Assembly: GCA_027946365.1 (NCBI GenBank)
Contig: JAPEUQ010000020.1
Location: forward strand, 62,001-126,000
Direction: 5' to 3'
Length of the DNA: 64,000 nt
DNA from: Kalmusia sp. IMI 367209
Lineage: Eukaryota; Ascomycota; Dothideomycetes; Pleosporales; Didymosphaeriaceae
This document shows, piece after piece, positions 22,851 through 37,948 of the stretch. The notes under the pieces were generated by a model. That model saw only the letters and a program-made list of their open reading frames with translations. It was not told where the DNA came from and did not search any database. How positions within the stretch are numbered: the stretch's first letter is position 1; the number at the start of each line of letters is the position of its first letter. The translations under genes and the position numbers were made by a program.

Positions 22851-25800
22851 TATAGTAGTTATATCATCCTAGTCTATATATATAGTTATTAGCTATGCCC
22901 AATTCTACGTTACCGAGACGCCAGACCCTATATAAAGTATATAGAATCTTACTTATAAATTATATATCTATACTACTAATAATATAATATAATTATTCTA
23001 TCTTTATTAGAGGCTAGTGCGTCCCCGTTATCTTATATAAAGCCGAGACCCTATTAACTAATCTCTTCTTCCCCTCTAAATAATAGCTTAAATGGTGGTC
23101 GCTTACACCCTATAATTAATTCTTATTAAAAATTAAGCACGCATATTATAAGTAAGTTCTCTTATACTAAGAGATTTAACTAACGTAAAACCTATACCCC
23201 ATTTAAGGAAGTTAACTTATATAAAGTAGATCTAAATAGAACTTTATATTTTATCTTTTAGTATAGGGTTTCACTCTGTTTAGCTTCTATTACGGTTAAC
23301 TAGAATACTGATTTTAATAATAGCTATCAGCCTCATATTAGATATATACGTCTAAGAAGCTCTTATAATTACTTTTATTAATAATATCTTAGTCCTTTAC
23401 CACCACCTTCTTATAAGTGTAAGGAGCCTCCTATTATATTTAAGCCTAGACTATCCTTAATTTAAAAGAAACGCCTTACTTTTAGGTCTAGTACTATTTC
23501 TATTATTAAGTATATTAAGGTTGGCGATCTCGCCATTACTATAAGAAATAATAGTAAGAATAAGATGAAAAAAAGCCTTTACTTCTTAAATTTTTTATCT
23601 AGTAGGTCTTTTGGTTCGATTACATAGGAATGTAACTAAGTAAATCTAGAGCTCCATAACTAGATATACTATATATATTAATATGTTATAGAAGTAAGCG
23701 CTAGTTATTTATTATTCCTATATAGTAAGGCTTTACTCTAGCATCTATTAAGGCTAGACTAATCCAGGCCGTTTTATAAGCCTAAGGACCTAGATAAGAA
23801 ACGTTTAGCTAAAGCTAAATAACTTTCTTCCTAAGTATATCCTTTACTTTTATTTATATATCGCCTATGCAGATGTAATCCCTAGGTATAAATAAATAAT
23901 AGTTAGTAATATAGTTAGGGTCATTTATAATAGAATATATTAATTTAGATTTAAGTATAAATGACGACTACAGCGGGTATTATTATAAAATAGACCTAAA
24001 GGAGGCTGATATGGAATAAGTATTAATGACTATTATATTTCTAGTATATAGTTACTCTTCTTAGACTTCTATTATCTATAATAATCTTATGATTAATATT
24101 TAGATTTAAGGTGTACTCTATTCTCTAATTAAATCTATAAACGTTAAATCATATCTATACTTAAAACTTATAAGTACGCTAATTACTAAGTTGGGTATCT
24201 ACTACTTAGGTGCTTATTCAGGATTAATATAGTAATAATTCTTAATAGTATATTATTAACTATAAGTAGGATATTATCTTCCTATTATCTAAGACTTTTA
24301 TACTTAAGTTTATTTTTAATTGGCATTATTTCTGCTGCCTCTTAGGGAACGTTAGTTATGGGGTCTACCTTAGTCTATAGATAATATACTTTTAGCCTAA
24401 GAGGCGTCTCTATTATAACCCTAATTAGATATACTACTAGCGAGAATCATTCCGTATAATACCTCCTTAACTATAAAGCTAACTATATCTTTCCCTAATC
24501 TAAGGGGAAGTTTTTTATTATATATTCTTAGAATTATTTTACTATCTCTCACCTAGTCATCCTAGTAACGTGGCGGGAGTTCTCTTTAAATACTATAATC
24601 TAGATATTTATAACCTTATTTATGGCTGTTAGAAAATCGCTTATTACTATATTAATTAATATTAATTTAGGGATATTATACATCTCCACTTCTATAACTA
24701 TCTAGTTATATTCTACTAATTATATATTCTATCTTATAGTACTTCATAGGGGTTTTAGCGTAGATAGATATTAATTATAAATTTTTATTATTTTAAATTA
24801 ATCGTCAATGCCGACCGCTAATCTTAAGTTAATAAGTTAGTTATATACTAATATTTTAGAAAGATAGTAAGAGTAGAGTAGGTATAGAGATATAATTAAC
24901 TAAATAAAGGAGACTACTTATTATAGATTTACTCTCTCTATGTTATAGTCATGTCTATCGCCCTTAAATGACTCATAGAGGATTTTATAGTATTTAATAT
25001 CCTCCTTAAATACCTTTTATTCTATAGGGACATCTCTAATTATCTTTTAGGGGTTTTAATATTTACTACTGCTGGGTAATCTATTAGATGAGATAGCCTT
25101 AATTTAACTAGTTTTTATAGTAGTGGAATATATACTTTAGGATTAACTTTAATCTAGATATTATAGATAACGTATTTAGCCTTTAGCTAAGCCTTCCAGC
25201 TTATATAATTAGTATAGTCCCTTAGTATTACTAAGGGATTATATTAAGATCGTTACGTCATATTATAAGACTAATTAAGGTAGTAAGACTTTTATTATTA
25301 ATTTTTAGCACTGTTGGCTAAACTATAGATGAACTATTTTATAGATTTAATTAAGGGGTTAATTAATTCTATCTATCTCTAGGATCCTCTACTTTCTTTA
25401 ACCTCACCTCTTAATCCTAGATTAATTAACTATTATTAATAGCCAACCTCCGTCAACACTTGGCGTGAGGAGTTATAGCCAGTTAGTATAGTTCTAATCC
25501 TTATCCTAAGATTCTTTATCTTCTAATAGTTAATTATACTACTTTTAATAGTCTAAAGTTATTATTATAATAAATAAATTCTACTTTCTTTAATTATACT
25601 ATTCTATGGCGCTAAAGCTTAGATAAAAGTCTAGATAATAATATATTATTATAGACTATTAGAGACTTCTAGAGACTACTAAAAATTATTAATAATTATA
25701 GTTAACTATTATAAGGTGGGTTAGCATTACCCTATTATCTAATATATATTACCTAGTAAATTAAATTAATAGAACTAAATAATCTACCATAAACCTTTCT

Positions 25801-26317
25801 ATTCTACTATAATAGACTTCTACGCGACGAGCGAGTTTAATTAAGTCTAAAGAAGAGTTAATTAAGTATTATTATATCTATAATCTACCTTGAGGTTTTA
25901 AGATATTAAGTAAGGAGAAAAGGTCCTTTTATAATATAGGCTTCTTATATATATATAAATTAGGATTAGAGAGTTGTTCTAAAGCTCTTATACCCATTAG
26001 ATTACTTATATATCTAGATAGTAACCTAGACAGCTTTGGTTCATTTCCTACTACGGCCTATACTTCTAATTATTAGTAATCTTTATAATTCTATAGTAAT
26101 CTATAATAGTCTTTAGATTATTATTATAGACTTTACTAGTACTCTGCCCCATAATTATTTATATTTCTCTAAATATACTATCGTTGATAGTACTCCTCCT
26201 ATAGTATTAGATATACTCCTTAAGAGTTATTATAATAGTAGGATAACCTTTTACAACCTAGTAAACTTATATATTAATAACCTAATTATTACGTGATACT
26301 AGATAGGTTATAAGATA

Positions 26318-26420
26318 ACATAGTAGATAGGTTAAGTAGATCTAGTGGTTGAGTTAAGCCTTATAACAGTTATACTAAGTTAATATAATAGTTAAGTTAA
26401 GTTATAGGTTAACTAATAAC
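26318..26420. repeat. Imperfect ~20-bp tandem repeat, array 2
   Basis: Same unit as at 22676-22850, followed in both places by a TATATATA/GACTAACTTA-like segment. Confidence 0.45.
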
Positions 26421-28439
26421 ATATAAGATATATATAAATTAGCTTAGTAATAATACCGTCACGGTTATTAATCTCTTATCCTAGATCTAATTTATTTATA
26501 ATATAATATAGTATATACTACTATATACTTTACTTTAATGCGTAAACACCTAATATACTAGGACGGCTTATAGTAAATAAGATCGCGTCTTAAAAATCTA
26601 CTACCTCCTTTTTTCTACGTCCTAACTATATTATTATTAGTATCCCACTTAAACTTATTACTATTCTTACCCTATTCACGCCGCCCGACTATGCTAGCTT
26701 AGTCATATAATAGTGGAATGGGGTTAACGGAGCTTCTCTATAGAAGTAGAAATAGATTTTATATTTAGATATATCTATTATATATCTAATGACGCGTACT
26801 AAGTACTACTAGTATAAGTAGCCTAGGAGCCGCATATAATGATTAATAGTAATAAAGATAAGGATATAATACTAGTTTAATATAGTACTAGATAAATCTT
26901 TCTTCTATATATAACTAAGATATCCTTTTATAAGTTAGTCTTTATTATCTACTTCTTATTTATAGTAATATGACTGGTAAGGTAGTCTCTTTTATAGGAT
27001 ATTCTATCTAATATAGAGTGGCTTTATATAGACTACTATACGTATGGCTTAATTCTAGGTAAATATAAATGGATAGTAGCTACTAGACGTATAAGCGCCA
27101 CGGCTATCATGGAAGTAAACGACGCTAATAAGGCTATAGATAAAAAGAGGTAGAGTATAAAGATAATATAAGCGTATATCTAGTTATAGTTATAAGCGTT
27201 CTACTAGAGAGGACGTTAACTCTATAAGTCTTAGCACCTTCAACTCTAATCCTCAACCTAGTAGTAGTAGTAGTAGTAGTAGTAGTAGGAAATAAATATA
27301 ATATTAAGTAGTAGAGGATAATATATATACTAATAATAATACTCCTCTAATAAGGCCTAGTATATTATAACTATAAAATAATATACTTTAACGCTTTAAC
27401 CGCCTCTAGCTAATACCTATTATAATGAAATAGTGGCCTTTAATACTATTATACGTGAGGACGAAACGCTGGTTACGTAGATCCTATAGTAGCCTATAGG
27501 AAGTTAAACTTTATACTAGGATGACCTATCTATACTATATATCTATAATTATGCTTAAGAAAGCCCACTCACTTAGTAATAAGATTATATAGGCTATACC
27601 TCCACCTTTCTATAGAACTAATATAAGCGTAGGGATCCCTTTAATACTAGGATCTTTAGCGCGATGATGTCTCTAACGCCTATCTCCTCTATAGTCTAGA
27701 TAGGCGTAAAGGTATACCCTAGTATACCCTTATTAATAATTAATTCTACTAAATCTAGGATATAATTCTCCGGTTTAAGACGGTAAAAGCGTATATAGAC
27801 ATCTAATACTACTAGGTGATGGCCCTCTAGGACGCTATTATATTAAGAAGATTAAGGAGCTCTAGCGTAGATAGGGAGTAGGGACAGAGTGGTAGTTATA
27901 GTAGCTAGAATAGAATTTATTTAGAGGTATAGCGTGATCTTTAGTTTAGACTTTTTTATATTAATTTAAAGGACTTTTGGAAGCATCTATATTAGACTAT
28001 CTAGTAGTATAATACTACCTAGAAGCTTAATTAAAATATCCTCTACCTTATGTCGCATGAGTCTGTCACTACTACCTAGGTTAAGTAGACCTTACGTGTA
28101 GGTGAATAGTTATCTAGCTAATATTAATAGAGAAGGTAAACCTATAAATATATATTACTAGCTAGGCGTTAGAGGCGTGGTTAGGCTTAAGATTATAGGG
28201 GGGCTAATATAAGAGAAGCTACTCCTATAGATCGAAGCGCCTCTACTAAATAGGATCCTAGAGGTTAGGGATAGTAAGGAGGAGAGGGACGAAGAAGATA
28301 AAGAGAATATAAAAGAGATTAACTATAACTCTTCTAGTATAGTAGGTAGCGATGGCGCTATATGAGAGGACTAGATAAAATTATTACTAATAGAGCTCTT
28401 TAAGTCTAAGGAGTAAGCGATAGATTCTAGATAATAAGA

Positions 28440-28860
28440 TATAATATTTTATATATATAAAGTTAGTATTATAGTAGATATTCTAGTATAATATAACATC
28501 TCTAGAGCCTTCTAATCATCTATATAGTTTAATTTATAACATTAATTAGTATTATCATAGCTACGTTCCTACTAGGGATGTATCTTAGGTCTAAGCGCCT
28601 TCTATCTCTATTCCCACCACCTTTATGTGTAATCTATAATAATCTATAGTATACTATAATAGTCTATTATAAAGTAGTATACTATTTTATATAATAACTT
28701 TATATTTCTTCCTTATATCTTATAATTATATCTTATATCTTTATAGTAGTCTTACTATACTTTAACGTAACTCATCCACTACTATACCTACCTAAAGAAC
28801 TATATAACTATATCTAGACTTATAAAATAGTTACTAAAGCTTTTATTTATATATATATTA
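28440..28860. repeat. Dispersed repeat, copy 1 (solo-LTR-like)
   Basis: Similar along most of its length to 29395-29740. The shared order is a TAATATAA-rich start, then TAGCT(A)C/CGTTCCTA, then GTCTATAGTATACTA-type sequence, then CTACCTAAAG. The spacing of about 950 bp is too short for an intact element. Confidence 0.4.
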
Positions 28861-29394
28861 TACTATAGGCCCTTTACTAGACTTATCTAAGGACTAGCGT
28901 ACGAGGTCTGGTTACTAGTATATACTAATAATTTTTCTTAAAATAAGACGTTATATAAAATAATAAAAAAATCTTAACTAGAACCTCTTTACTATATTAC
29001 GCCATGTGTACGCTAGAATGATAATATGGGTGTAGAGATATTTATTATATATTAATTTATCCGTGTTAAGTACTTTTATATTATGGTATTCTCTACTATT
29101 AGGTCTCATTTATATTATAAGAGGCTACTAAGTATTTTTTAGATTAATAATTAGTATAAGAAGGAATAAAAAAAGGGTCTATATAGATATCTATATCTTA
29201 AATTATTATATAGCGTGTACTTTAAATGGTAGTCTTAAAAGTTTATATAGTTTAAGTAAATAGATATTTTATTTAGAAAGGGGATGAAGGGGACGACTCT
29301 TCTACTATAGTAGATACTAATAGTACTATATAAGAGGACTGGATGAAAATATCGCCTAGGCGACTCTTTTTAAGCCAAAAAGTAAGTAATAGAA

Positions 29395-29740
29395 AATAGT
29401 TAATAATATAATAGATATTAATATAACGCCTCTAGATAGTTTTATAATTCTATTTATAATATATTAAGGATTACTATAGCTCTATTCCTAACGGGAACGT
29501 AGCTAGTCTAAGTACCTTATATATATATCTTTATATAATATAGTCTATAGTATACTACTATAATCTATAATAGTATATTATTTTATATTACTACTTAACT
29601 TTTGCTTACCTCTCATGATTCCCATAATTATAACTTAAGTCTTAGGGTGGACCTACTACGCTCCAGTAACTACGTCTACCTAAAGGGACTACCTAACTAC
29701 TTAGGCCTTATAAAGGAGTCGCGAAAGCGTAGAGAATTAA
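29395..29740. repeat. Dispersed repeat, copy 2 (solo-LTR-like)
   Basis: Direct partner of 28440-28860. It is less damaged toward its right end, where CTACGCTCCAGTAACTACGT is retained. Confidence 0.4.
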
Positions 29741-32700
29741 ATATTATATTATAAGTCTCTTATAAAACTATTTAAGGTTAGTATAGATATTATAGTTTAT
29801 ACTACCTAGTTAATACGTTTTTTTTTTTTTTTTTGTAATTATATATTATACGAAAGAACTAAAAAAATTCTATACTATTATTACTTTACTATATAACGTT
29901 ATATACGATAGAATAGTTATATAAATATATAGATATTAATCTATTATTTACTTAATTATAATAAACGCTTAGTACTATTATATAAATATTATATCTCTTT
30001 GGTATTACGAAGGACTATAAAGCATCTATATTAATCTAATTATAATCTAATATATAGGTTATAAAGCTAATACCCTATATATTTATTATTAGCTAGAGAT
30101 ATATTATATATAATTAGGCACTTATCCTACTCGTTTCTATAATGGGGTTCACGTCCTACTATAGATACTAGTATGGATGAGTCCGTAGGTGAATGTATTT
30201 AAGAGCATAGTCTATTATAACTATAGTATCTATAATGGTCTATCCTTAATAATTATTTATAGAAGTGAAGTTAATCTATAAGTCTACTATAATAAAAGTG
30301 TAGTGCTTAACCTAGATAGAATTATTACTCTAAAAGATAAACCCTATAAACCCTACTATATTTAATTAAAGGGACATTAAGTCCTTATATTAATTAAGTA
30401 GAACTCCTTAATCCTAAAGCCTAACCTTACTATTATATAGACTATCTTAATTATTTTAAAAGACCTCTATTTAGTCTAGCTCTTATAGTAATTAATTACT
30501 AACTCCTTTATATTTTATAACGTTGGCCATTAGCTCTATCTATATCTTATTTTTATTAACTTACTAATCTTCTTTATTATCTCTAATATCTATAGTACTA
30601 CGTTATCCATATTATCATTATCCTAAGGAAAGGATCTGGGTCATAGGAACTAGAGTATTCTAGTTACTAGGCTTACTATAAATAAATTAGTCTTCTTCTT
30701 AAATCCTATGCTAAACGCCCATGCTTTAGGTACTATAATAGGCGTTACGGATGAGGAGACTAATATTAATACTATTATAAATATTAGATTATAAAGTAGA
30801 TCGCCTAGATACTTAACTAAGATACTAATAAGCTATCTAGTAGTATTTTAATATGGCGTAGTTATCTATCGTAAAGAGTTTCTTATACTATTAAAAGTTA
30901 TTCTCTATTAGTGGTAGTATAACGCGGAAGAATAACTTATAATTAAAGTTAATTATACTTTATTATAATAATAGTCACTTCGTCTAGTATTCCACCTTAA
31001 TAACTAAGTACTTAAGGCTACTAGGCCTCACCGCGATGGCTGATGCTGCGGGGCTAACCCTATTAATTAAATAACCCTCTAGAAGCTAACCTTAGCCTAG
31101 TAGAAGCCTAGTATATACTTAATCTAATATATAAATATAAATATAGTAATTACGCTAATCTATTAGTCTTTATTTATAGTCTTCTCCTAGTATATTATAT
31201 AATAGTATAGAGTACTAAGAACTAGATTATATTTTATAGATAGAATGGCCTTTCTACTACTAGGTCGCGTTACATATAACTATTATATAGGTCCTACGTA
31301 AAGTCGCGTCGCGTAGTTAGGGATATAATAGAGAATATAGTTATCCTCTATACTAAGTAGTAGGGAATAATTAACTAGTACTCCTATAATCTATAATAGT
31401 TAGTTGGCTTCTTTACGACGGCCGGAATAGCGCTTAGAGTTAAACCTTTATAAAAAGGGTCCTTACTCTATATCTATTACCTTATCTACTCCTATTACTC
31501 TTCTAATAATTATAATATCTCTAGACTATTATTACTCCCTCTTTAGCCTTAACTGCCCTCATTTAACGCTCAACGGAGGCGGCTGATAATAAAGATAATT
31601 ATCTAAGATTTCTAGAGTTCTTATAGTACCTCTTTAATAAACCTCTTAGTATTACTTAGTTCTTATATCTATAGTCTACCTAGCTCCTAAATTATACTTA
31701 CTATAATAGCTAGCTGTGACCTCCGGCGAGTAATAGAAGGCGATAATATTATATATATTAAAATAGACTATTTATTCTTATATTAAGGCTACTATAAGGC
31801 TAAGATAACTAGTACCTTATAGGCTAAAGTATTTTAGGGTTAATAAACGGCTATCCGCCCTATTTAATGCTATTAATCATCCTAAGTAAAATAAATACTA
31901 AGTCTATTAGGATTTTAGGAAGCTAGTAAAGTAGTAGCTACCTAGATAATTAAAGATAGATACGCCCTCTACTAACACTACGTATAGTCCTTAGAGCTAG
32001 TAGTCTTAAATTAAATATAGAGGCTATTAATCGCCTACGCGAAGAGAGGTTTATAAAGAATACTAAAATACTAGAAAATATAAATAGTATAAAGGAGTGA
32101 AAGAGATATATATAATATTATAACTCTTTAAGAAAGAAACGTATTAACTAAAAGATAGAGGTAAAGATAGTAGAGAAGCTCTATCTATTTTTATTTAGCT
32201 TAATATCTACACGGAGAGCATCTACTCTATCCTAAAAATATACTCTTTCTTTTAGATGGTCTATCTAATACGCTGCCATTTATAAGTAAAGGGCCTAGAT
32301 ACTTTAGGGTTATTAGATATTAGCTATCCTTTTAAATACTATAAGAGGCGATTCCGCTTTATTATTATCTATATAGATAGTACTTTATTATAATTAGGAA
32401 GTACTAGCGCTATAGTTATAATATCCTTAATAATAAATAGGTTATTAGACCTATATTAGATACTCCTTTTAATATTAGAGTATACCTAAAAGTATTTATA
32501 CTTTAATATATTTACTCTATTATACTAGTAGCTTATATTCTTCTATATAACTATAAGGAGATTATTTATAAGAAACGCTAATAACTGCGCCAATAAGAAG
32601 TTACTGTAGGCTAGATAGAACGTAAGTGGGTAGAAGGTAAAGTCTTAGTATCCTTAATATTTCCTAAGAACCTTATTATAATTAGCTAGAGATAGTATAC

Positions 32701-33979
32701 TAGTCTATTACTATATAGATCTAAAAACTATTTATTTAGGTAATTAATATTAACCACTAGTATATAGAAGACGATCTTAATATTATTAAGAATATACTTT
32801 TATTTTAATTCTATTTATAGCTAGTTAAGTCCGCTAGTAAAGAGGCTTTAATAATTATAGTTAATATAAGGGTCGCTAACCTCTAGTACTTCGCTCCCAG
32901 CCAGCTTATTAGACATAATAATATCTTTCCTACCCTATAGTCTCTCTAGTCTCTTTATTTAATAAGTTAGATTTATCTTTTTAGATTAAAGTTAGGTCTC
33001 CTTTAGTATTAATTATAGCTACTCTATTACCTTAATTTTAATATTTATATTATAGTCGTATATATGGAACGCCGGCTTATTTTTTAATTAAAAGGCATCT
33101 TACGTACTCTATCTAATATATATAGGCCACTCTACTATAAATTTCTCTTAGAATAGCATCCACTTATTAATAATTATCTTCTATATATATAGATTATCTA
33201 GTCTCTATAATAATTTTATATTCTTATTTAATAGTTCGCCGATGAGAAAGATCTACTTAATATATAAGATTAGAATTCTATAGTAGTCTTCTAGGATATT
33301 ATACTAGGATATCTTCTTATAATATCTTTAAAGTTTACCTTTATTAGAACTCTTTAGGTGGGTTAGTAATTAGGTGTATAATAAGATACTAGACCTCCTT
33401 ATAGTAGTAATTACTAGCTGAAACATTTAGTACTTTAGATTAAATAATAGTTTATAGATATACTTATAACTATATAGAATCCTCTAGTTTTAAAGCTTAT
33501 TATTATATTATTAAAGAACCGGCTTAACTATTATATAATTAGTCTTAGTGGCTGGCCAACGATTATAAAAGGTTAAGAAAAAAAAGGATATATAGTTATC
33601 CTCTAGTACTATAACTTATAAGCTAGCTTTTTAACTTTTATAGTTAAGCGTATATCGCCTTTATAGTATATTAATAATATAACTATTATTAAAAGAGATA
33701 CGTTCCATTACTACGATAAAGTCTTATACTACTATATAGTTAGTAATTATATAGGTTCTCCTACGCATCTATTACTTACTCTTAAACTTATAATCCCCTT
33801 TATATAGTTAATCTTCTATATATATTACTTAGATATTATAACTATTTATTCTTTATTACTAAAACTACTTTTACCATTATCCTACCTTAATTTATAAGAT
33901 ATAATATTATCTTAGGGTTCAGCGTTATCTTTAGAAGTATTAGATAAGTTACTATTACTCTCTTACTTATATATTGGGT

Positions 33980-34178
33980 ATATTAGATATGTTATAGATA
34001 TAGATGTTATAGATATATATATTATAGATATAAATATTATAGGTGTAAGTATTATAGATATAGGTATAGGTATAGGTATTATAGATGCAAGTGTTATAGG
34101 TACATATATAGATATAGGTGTTATAGGTATAGGTATAGGCGTCATAGGTGTAGGTATAGGCGTTATAGAAATAGTAGA
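33980..34178. repeat. Degenerate TATAGG/TATAGA minisatellite
   Basis: About 200 bp of 6-12-bp units (TATAGATATAGG, TATAGGTGTAAG). It produces repetitive Ile/Thr/Pro/Tyr frames on the minus strand that I do not consider genes. Confidence 0.8.
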
Positions 34179-36806
34179 TAAAAAGTTTAGCCACTAGTCT
34201 ACATCACTGAGCGGACCTAGGCCTACCTTATTTAATAATAGATTTATTATTAATAGAATAGTATAGAGAAGGAGCTACTTTTAGGGGTAAAAGGTAGTAG
34301 AGTAGACACTAAGTCCTACCCTTATTTTTAAGGATAAGCTATAAGGAAAAGGAACTTTAAAGTAAAATATAATATATATTTACTTAATACTAAATTACCA
34401 GCCACATTAACGCTAAACATATAAAGTCTAGAAGATAATATATAATCTAGATAATTTATAAGGACTAGTACTTCCATCTATATAGTAACTTTATACTATT
34501 TAGGCCGTCTAGACTAGTGAGAAATCATACTAATTATTTAAAATTAATAAACTTACTTTATATTATATTTTATTAATATCCTTTACCTCTAATATCGTAA
34601 GCCTATAATAGTCTATATGGGGCTAGCTTACTTAGAATCTATAGGCCAGTAGAGTCTAATAGTAGTCATTAGTCTAGTGATAGTTATTAAGAAGATTTAA
34701 TATATTAGGTTCTTCTACTAATAGTGTTACTTATAAAGGCTATATAATTTATTTAAAATAAGACTACTTATATTACTATAGCGACTCTCTACCTAGTACT
34801 ACTTATAGCCTATATTATAAAGTTTAGATAGCGTCTTACTCTTTTATAGATCTATATCTATATAATACCGTCTACGCTCTAGGAAATAAAGACCTATACT
34901 ACTAATATACTATAGATACTCTTTATCTTTAGGTTAGAGTGAGTGTACTTAGCTCTTTAGGGAGTATCTTAAGCGTCACCTTCATTCCTTTAGCCATCTT
35001 AAGTATTATTTCTATTCCCTTAGCTATTAATGACTGCTCCTCTTTACTAAGACTACCTAGCGCTTCTATATATTATTTAGAGATTTACTATTAGATTACT
35101 AGCTATATTATTATAAATAGCTTCTAGTCTATATATTTTAACTAGAGTACTAGATCATTGGCGACTTCTAGGATTTAGTAGATAAATATATACGTGATTT
35201 AGGTAATTATTAGTAAAAGATCTATACTAGTTATATATATCTCCTCTAGAAGGAAGTTAGCCAGGTACTTATACTAGAGAGCTGGCCCTATAAAGTCTAT
35301 AACGATAAATAGCGTCTCCCTCTATACCTTATACTTAAAGCGTACGCTATAGGCGTTTTTATATCTAGCTAGATATTTATAGAGATAGTGCTTAAGTATT
35401 ATACTAGTATACTCCTTTCTATTTTTATATATATAGTTAAGGACCCGTTACTAGAGGATCTATAAGATAGCTTCTACCTCTTTTCTATGCCTTTCTCGTA
35501 GCGTAGGCACTAAGTCCTTCTATAATATAGGCTTATTATTCTCATGATTAAGGATCCTAGTAGGCTCCTAGTTTAATCACTAGCTAATATATATTATTAA
35601 GATGCTTATAAGCTTCCCTTCCTACTTCCTAGTCTTAAGGAGCGCCTAGATATTAATAAAGCGTCTACCTAACTCTATAGATACCTATCTATATAAACTA
35701 TAATATGCATTATTACTTACTATTAAGAAGAAGCCTCTTTAGTAACTACTAGATGGGTGAGGCTCCGCGTCGCGCTTAAGGCTAGGATAGAATAGGCCCT
35801 ATACGTCACCTCTACTATATGTCTATGGTAAGCTAATCAGCTTATTTTAATTAGCTAATTAAACCACTAGTCCCCACTAGTCGCGGATTTTTAAAGTAAG
35901 CTTAATAACTTTATTAAAGATAGTGAACCAATACTACCAGTATTATTTAATATAGAATAAATAGGGGGTTTTAGGCTAGGTTTATACTTATATTATCTAT
36001 TCTACAGCTTACCATCTATTTAAACGTAGAGATATTAAAGATTATCTATTTAATTAAGATACGGTACTATCTTATAATTATAGGGCTCTAATTAGTGTTC
36101 CACTATAGTATAGTTAACTATTATATAGGAAACTTTACTTAACTACTAAGCCTAAGTTGCTCTAGTATCTCCTACTTAACTAACTAGTTTAACCCCTAGA
36201 ATAGCTAGCTATTATTTAAGGATAGCTTACTAATTCAGTCTAGATCTAGCTATAATTATCTAGAAGTATAGTATCCTCTTAATTAGCATAGAGCTTAATC
36301 TACAGATATAGTAAAGTATATCTATCTCTTAGGGTTAGCTTACCTTAGCTAATATAAATAGGGGTGAAACTAATCTTTATTATAGATACTATATACCCAC
36401 TAACGCTCTTCCTCTAATAATTAAAAATATTAGAGATACTCTTTAAAAGCTTCTACTTAATAATAGCCTATAATAAGTTCTACCTTTTCTCTAATTATAC
36501 TATTCTAGCTTTTAAATAATAGCTACTTTATATTATCCTCATTACTACTCTCGCCTGAAGCGACAGTAGTCTAAGCCTAGTCCTTCTAATAAAGATAGTC
36601 TAGTATCTACTATACTTATATCTTAAGTAAGTAACCTATAACTAATAGCTTATATCTTACTAAAGAATACTTATCTCTTTAAAAATCTTATAGAGGTGAT
36701 GCTTATACGCTTTATTAATAGATTAATTAATACTAAGACTTTAATCTAGGCTAAAACGTTAATTAGAAATCTAGCTATTACTAGTTTATATGGCGCAGCT
36801 TAATTA

Positions 36807-37948
36807 TAGAGGGAATCTATCTCTCTAACTTTCTTAATTATTATATATTATCTTTTTATTATTCTTATATTATTTATGTCTTTACGCTTTATAGTAGATA
36901 GCTCTAGGTACGATTAGATTAGAAGGTAAAGAGAGAATAGAGTCTTTTAAAATATAACGTTAATTTTATGGAGTTATCATCTACTAAACTAATTAGAGTA
37001 GGTTTAGTATTTATAAATCTATGGGTCTAGTTTAAACCTCTTACCCCTAGAGATAGTCTTCTATAAAGTCTTTACCCCTAAGGGTAGTCTACTAGAGTCT
37101 TTACCCCTAGAGGTAGTCTTCTGTAGAGTCTTTACTTCTATAATAGTCTACTAGAGTCTTTATCCTTAGGGTAGTCTTTCATAAAGTCTTTATTTCTATA
37201 ATAGTCTTTACTCCCTAGATAGCTACTAGAGTCTTTATCCTAGGGGTAGTCTTTATAAAGTCTTTACTCTATAGTAGTCTACTAGAGTCTTTACCCTAGA
37301 TAGTCTACTAGAGTCTTACTTATGTAGTCTACTAGAGTCTTTACTTCTAGGGTAGTCTTCTATAGAGTCTTTACTTCTATAGTAGTCTGCTAGAGTTTTA
37401 CCCTAGGAGTAGTCTTTATAAAGTCTTTACTTTTATAGCTCTACTAGAGTCTTTGCCTCTAGAGCTAGTCTACTAGAGTCTTTACCCCTAGGGATAGTCT
37501 TCTATAGAGTCTTTACTTCTATAGCAGTCTGCTAGAGTCTTTACCCCTAGAGGTAGTCTTCCGTAGAGTCTTTACTTCTATAGTAGTCTACTAGAGTCTT
37601 TACCCCTAAGGATAGTCTTTTATAGAGTCTTTACTTCTATAGTAGTCTACTAGAGTCTTTTACCCTAGGGGTAGTCTTTTATAGAGTCTTTACTTCTATA
37701 ATAGTCTGCCAGAGTCTTTACCCCTAGGGGTAGTCTTTTATAGAGTCTTTATTTTTATAGTAGTCTGCTAAAGTCTTTACCTCTAAGGATAGTCTATTAG
37801 AGTCTTTATTTTTATGATAGTCTGCCAGAGTCTTTACCCCTAGGGATAGTCTTCTATAGGTCTTTACCCTATGGGTCGTCCTTGCACCACTTTTTCGCCC
37901 CTAGGGGCAACCTAACCCTACCTTACTAGCACCATTTCACCCCTAAGT
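36807..37948. repeat. Satellite block, copy 1 of a tandem segmental duplication
   Basis: Consists of a ~230-bp unique head (36807-37035), an array of ~59-bp units (37036-37895) and a ~50-bp tail ending CACCCCTAAGTAT. Each 59-bp unit is two related 29/30-bp halves, both built round AGAGTCTTTAC. The next block repeats head, array and tail in the same order. Confidence 0.85.

Noticed and set aside
33963..34194. Minus-strand Ile/Tyr/Thr-rich frames
   Set aside because: Translation of a TATAGG-type minisatellite in the RIP block.
12540..36800. Further protein-coding relics in the left part of the RIP block
   Set aside because: I tried reading several intervals on both strands (near 17.3-20.0, 24.5-25.3 and 35.0-35.5 kb) and found no motif strong enough to name a family.
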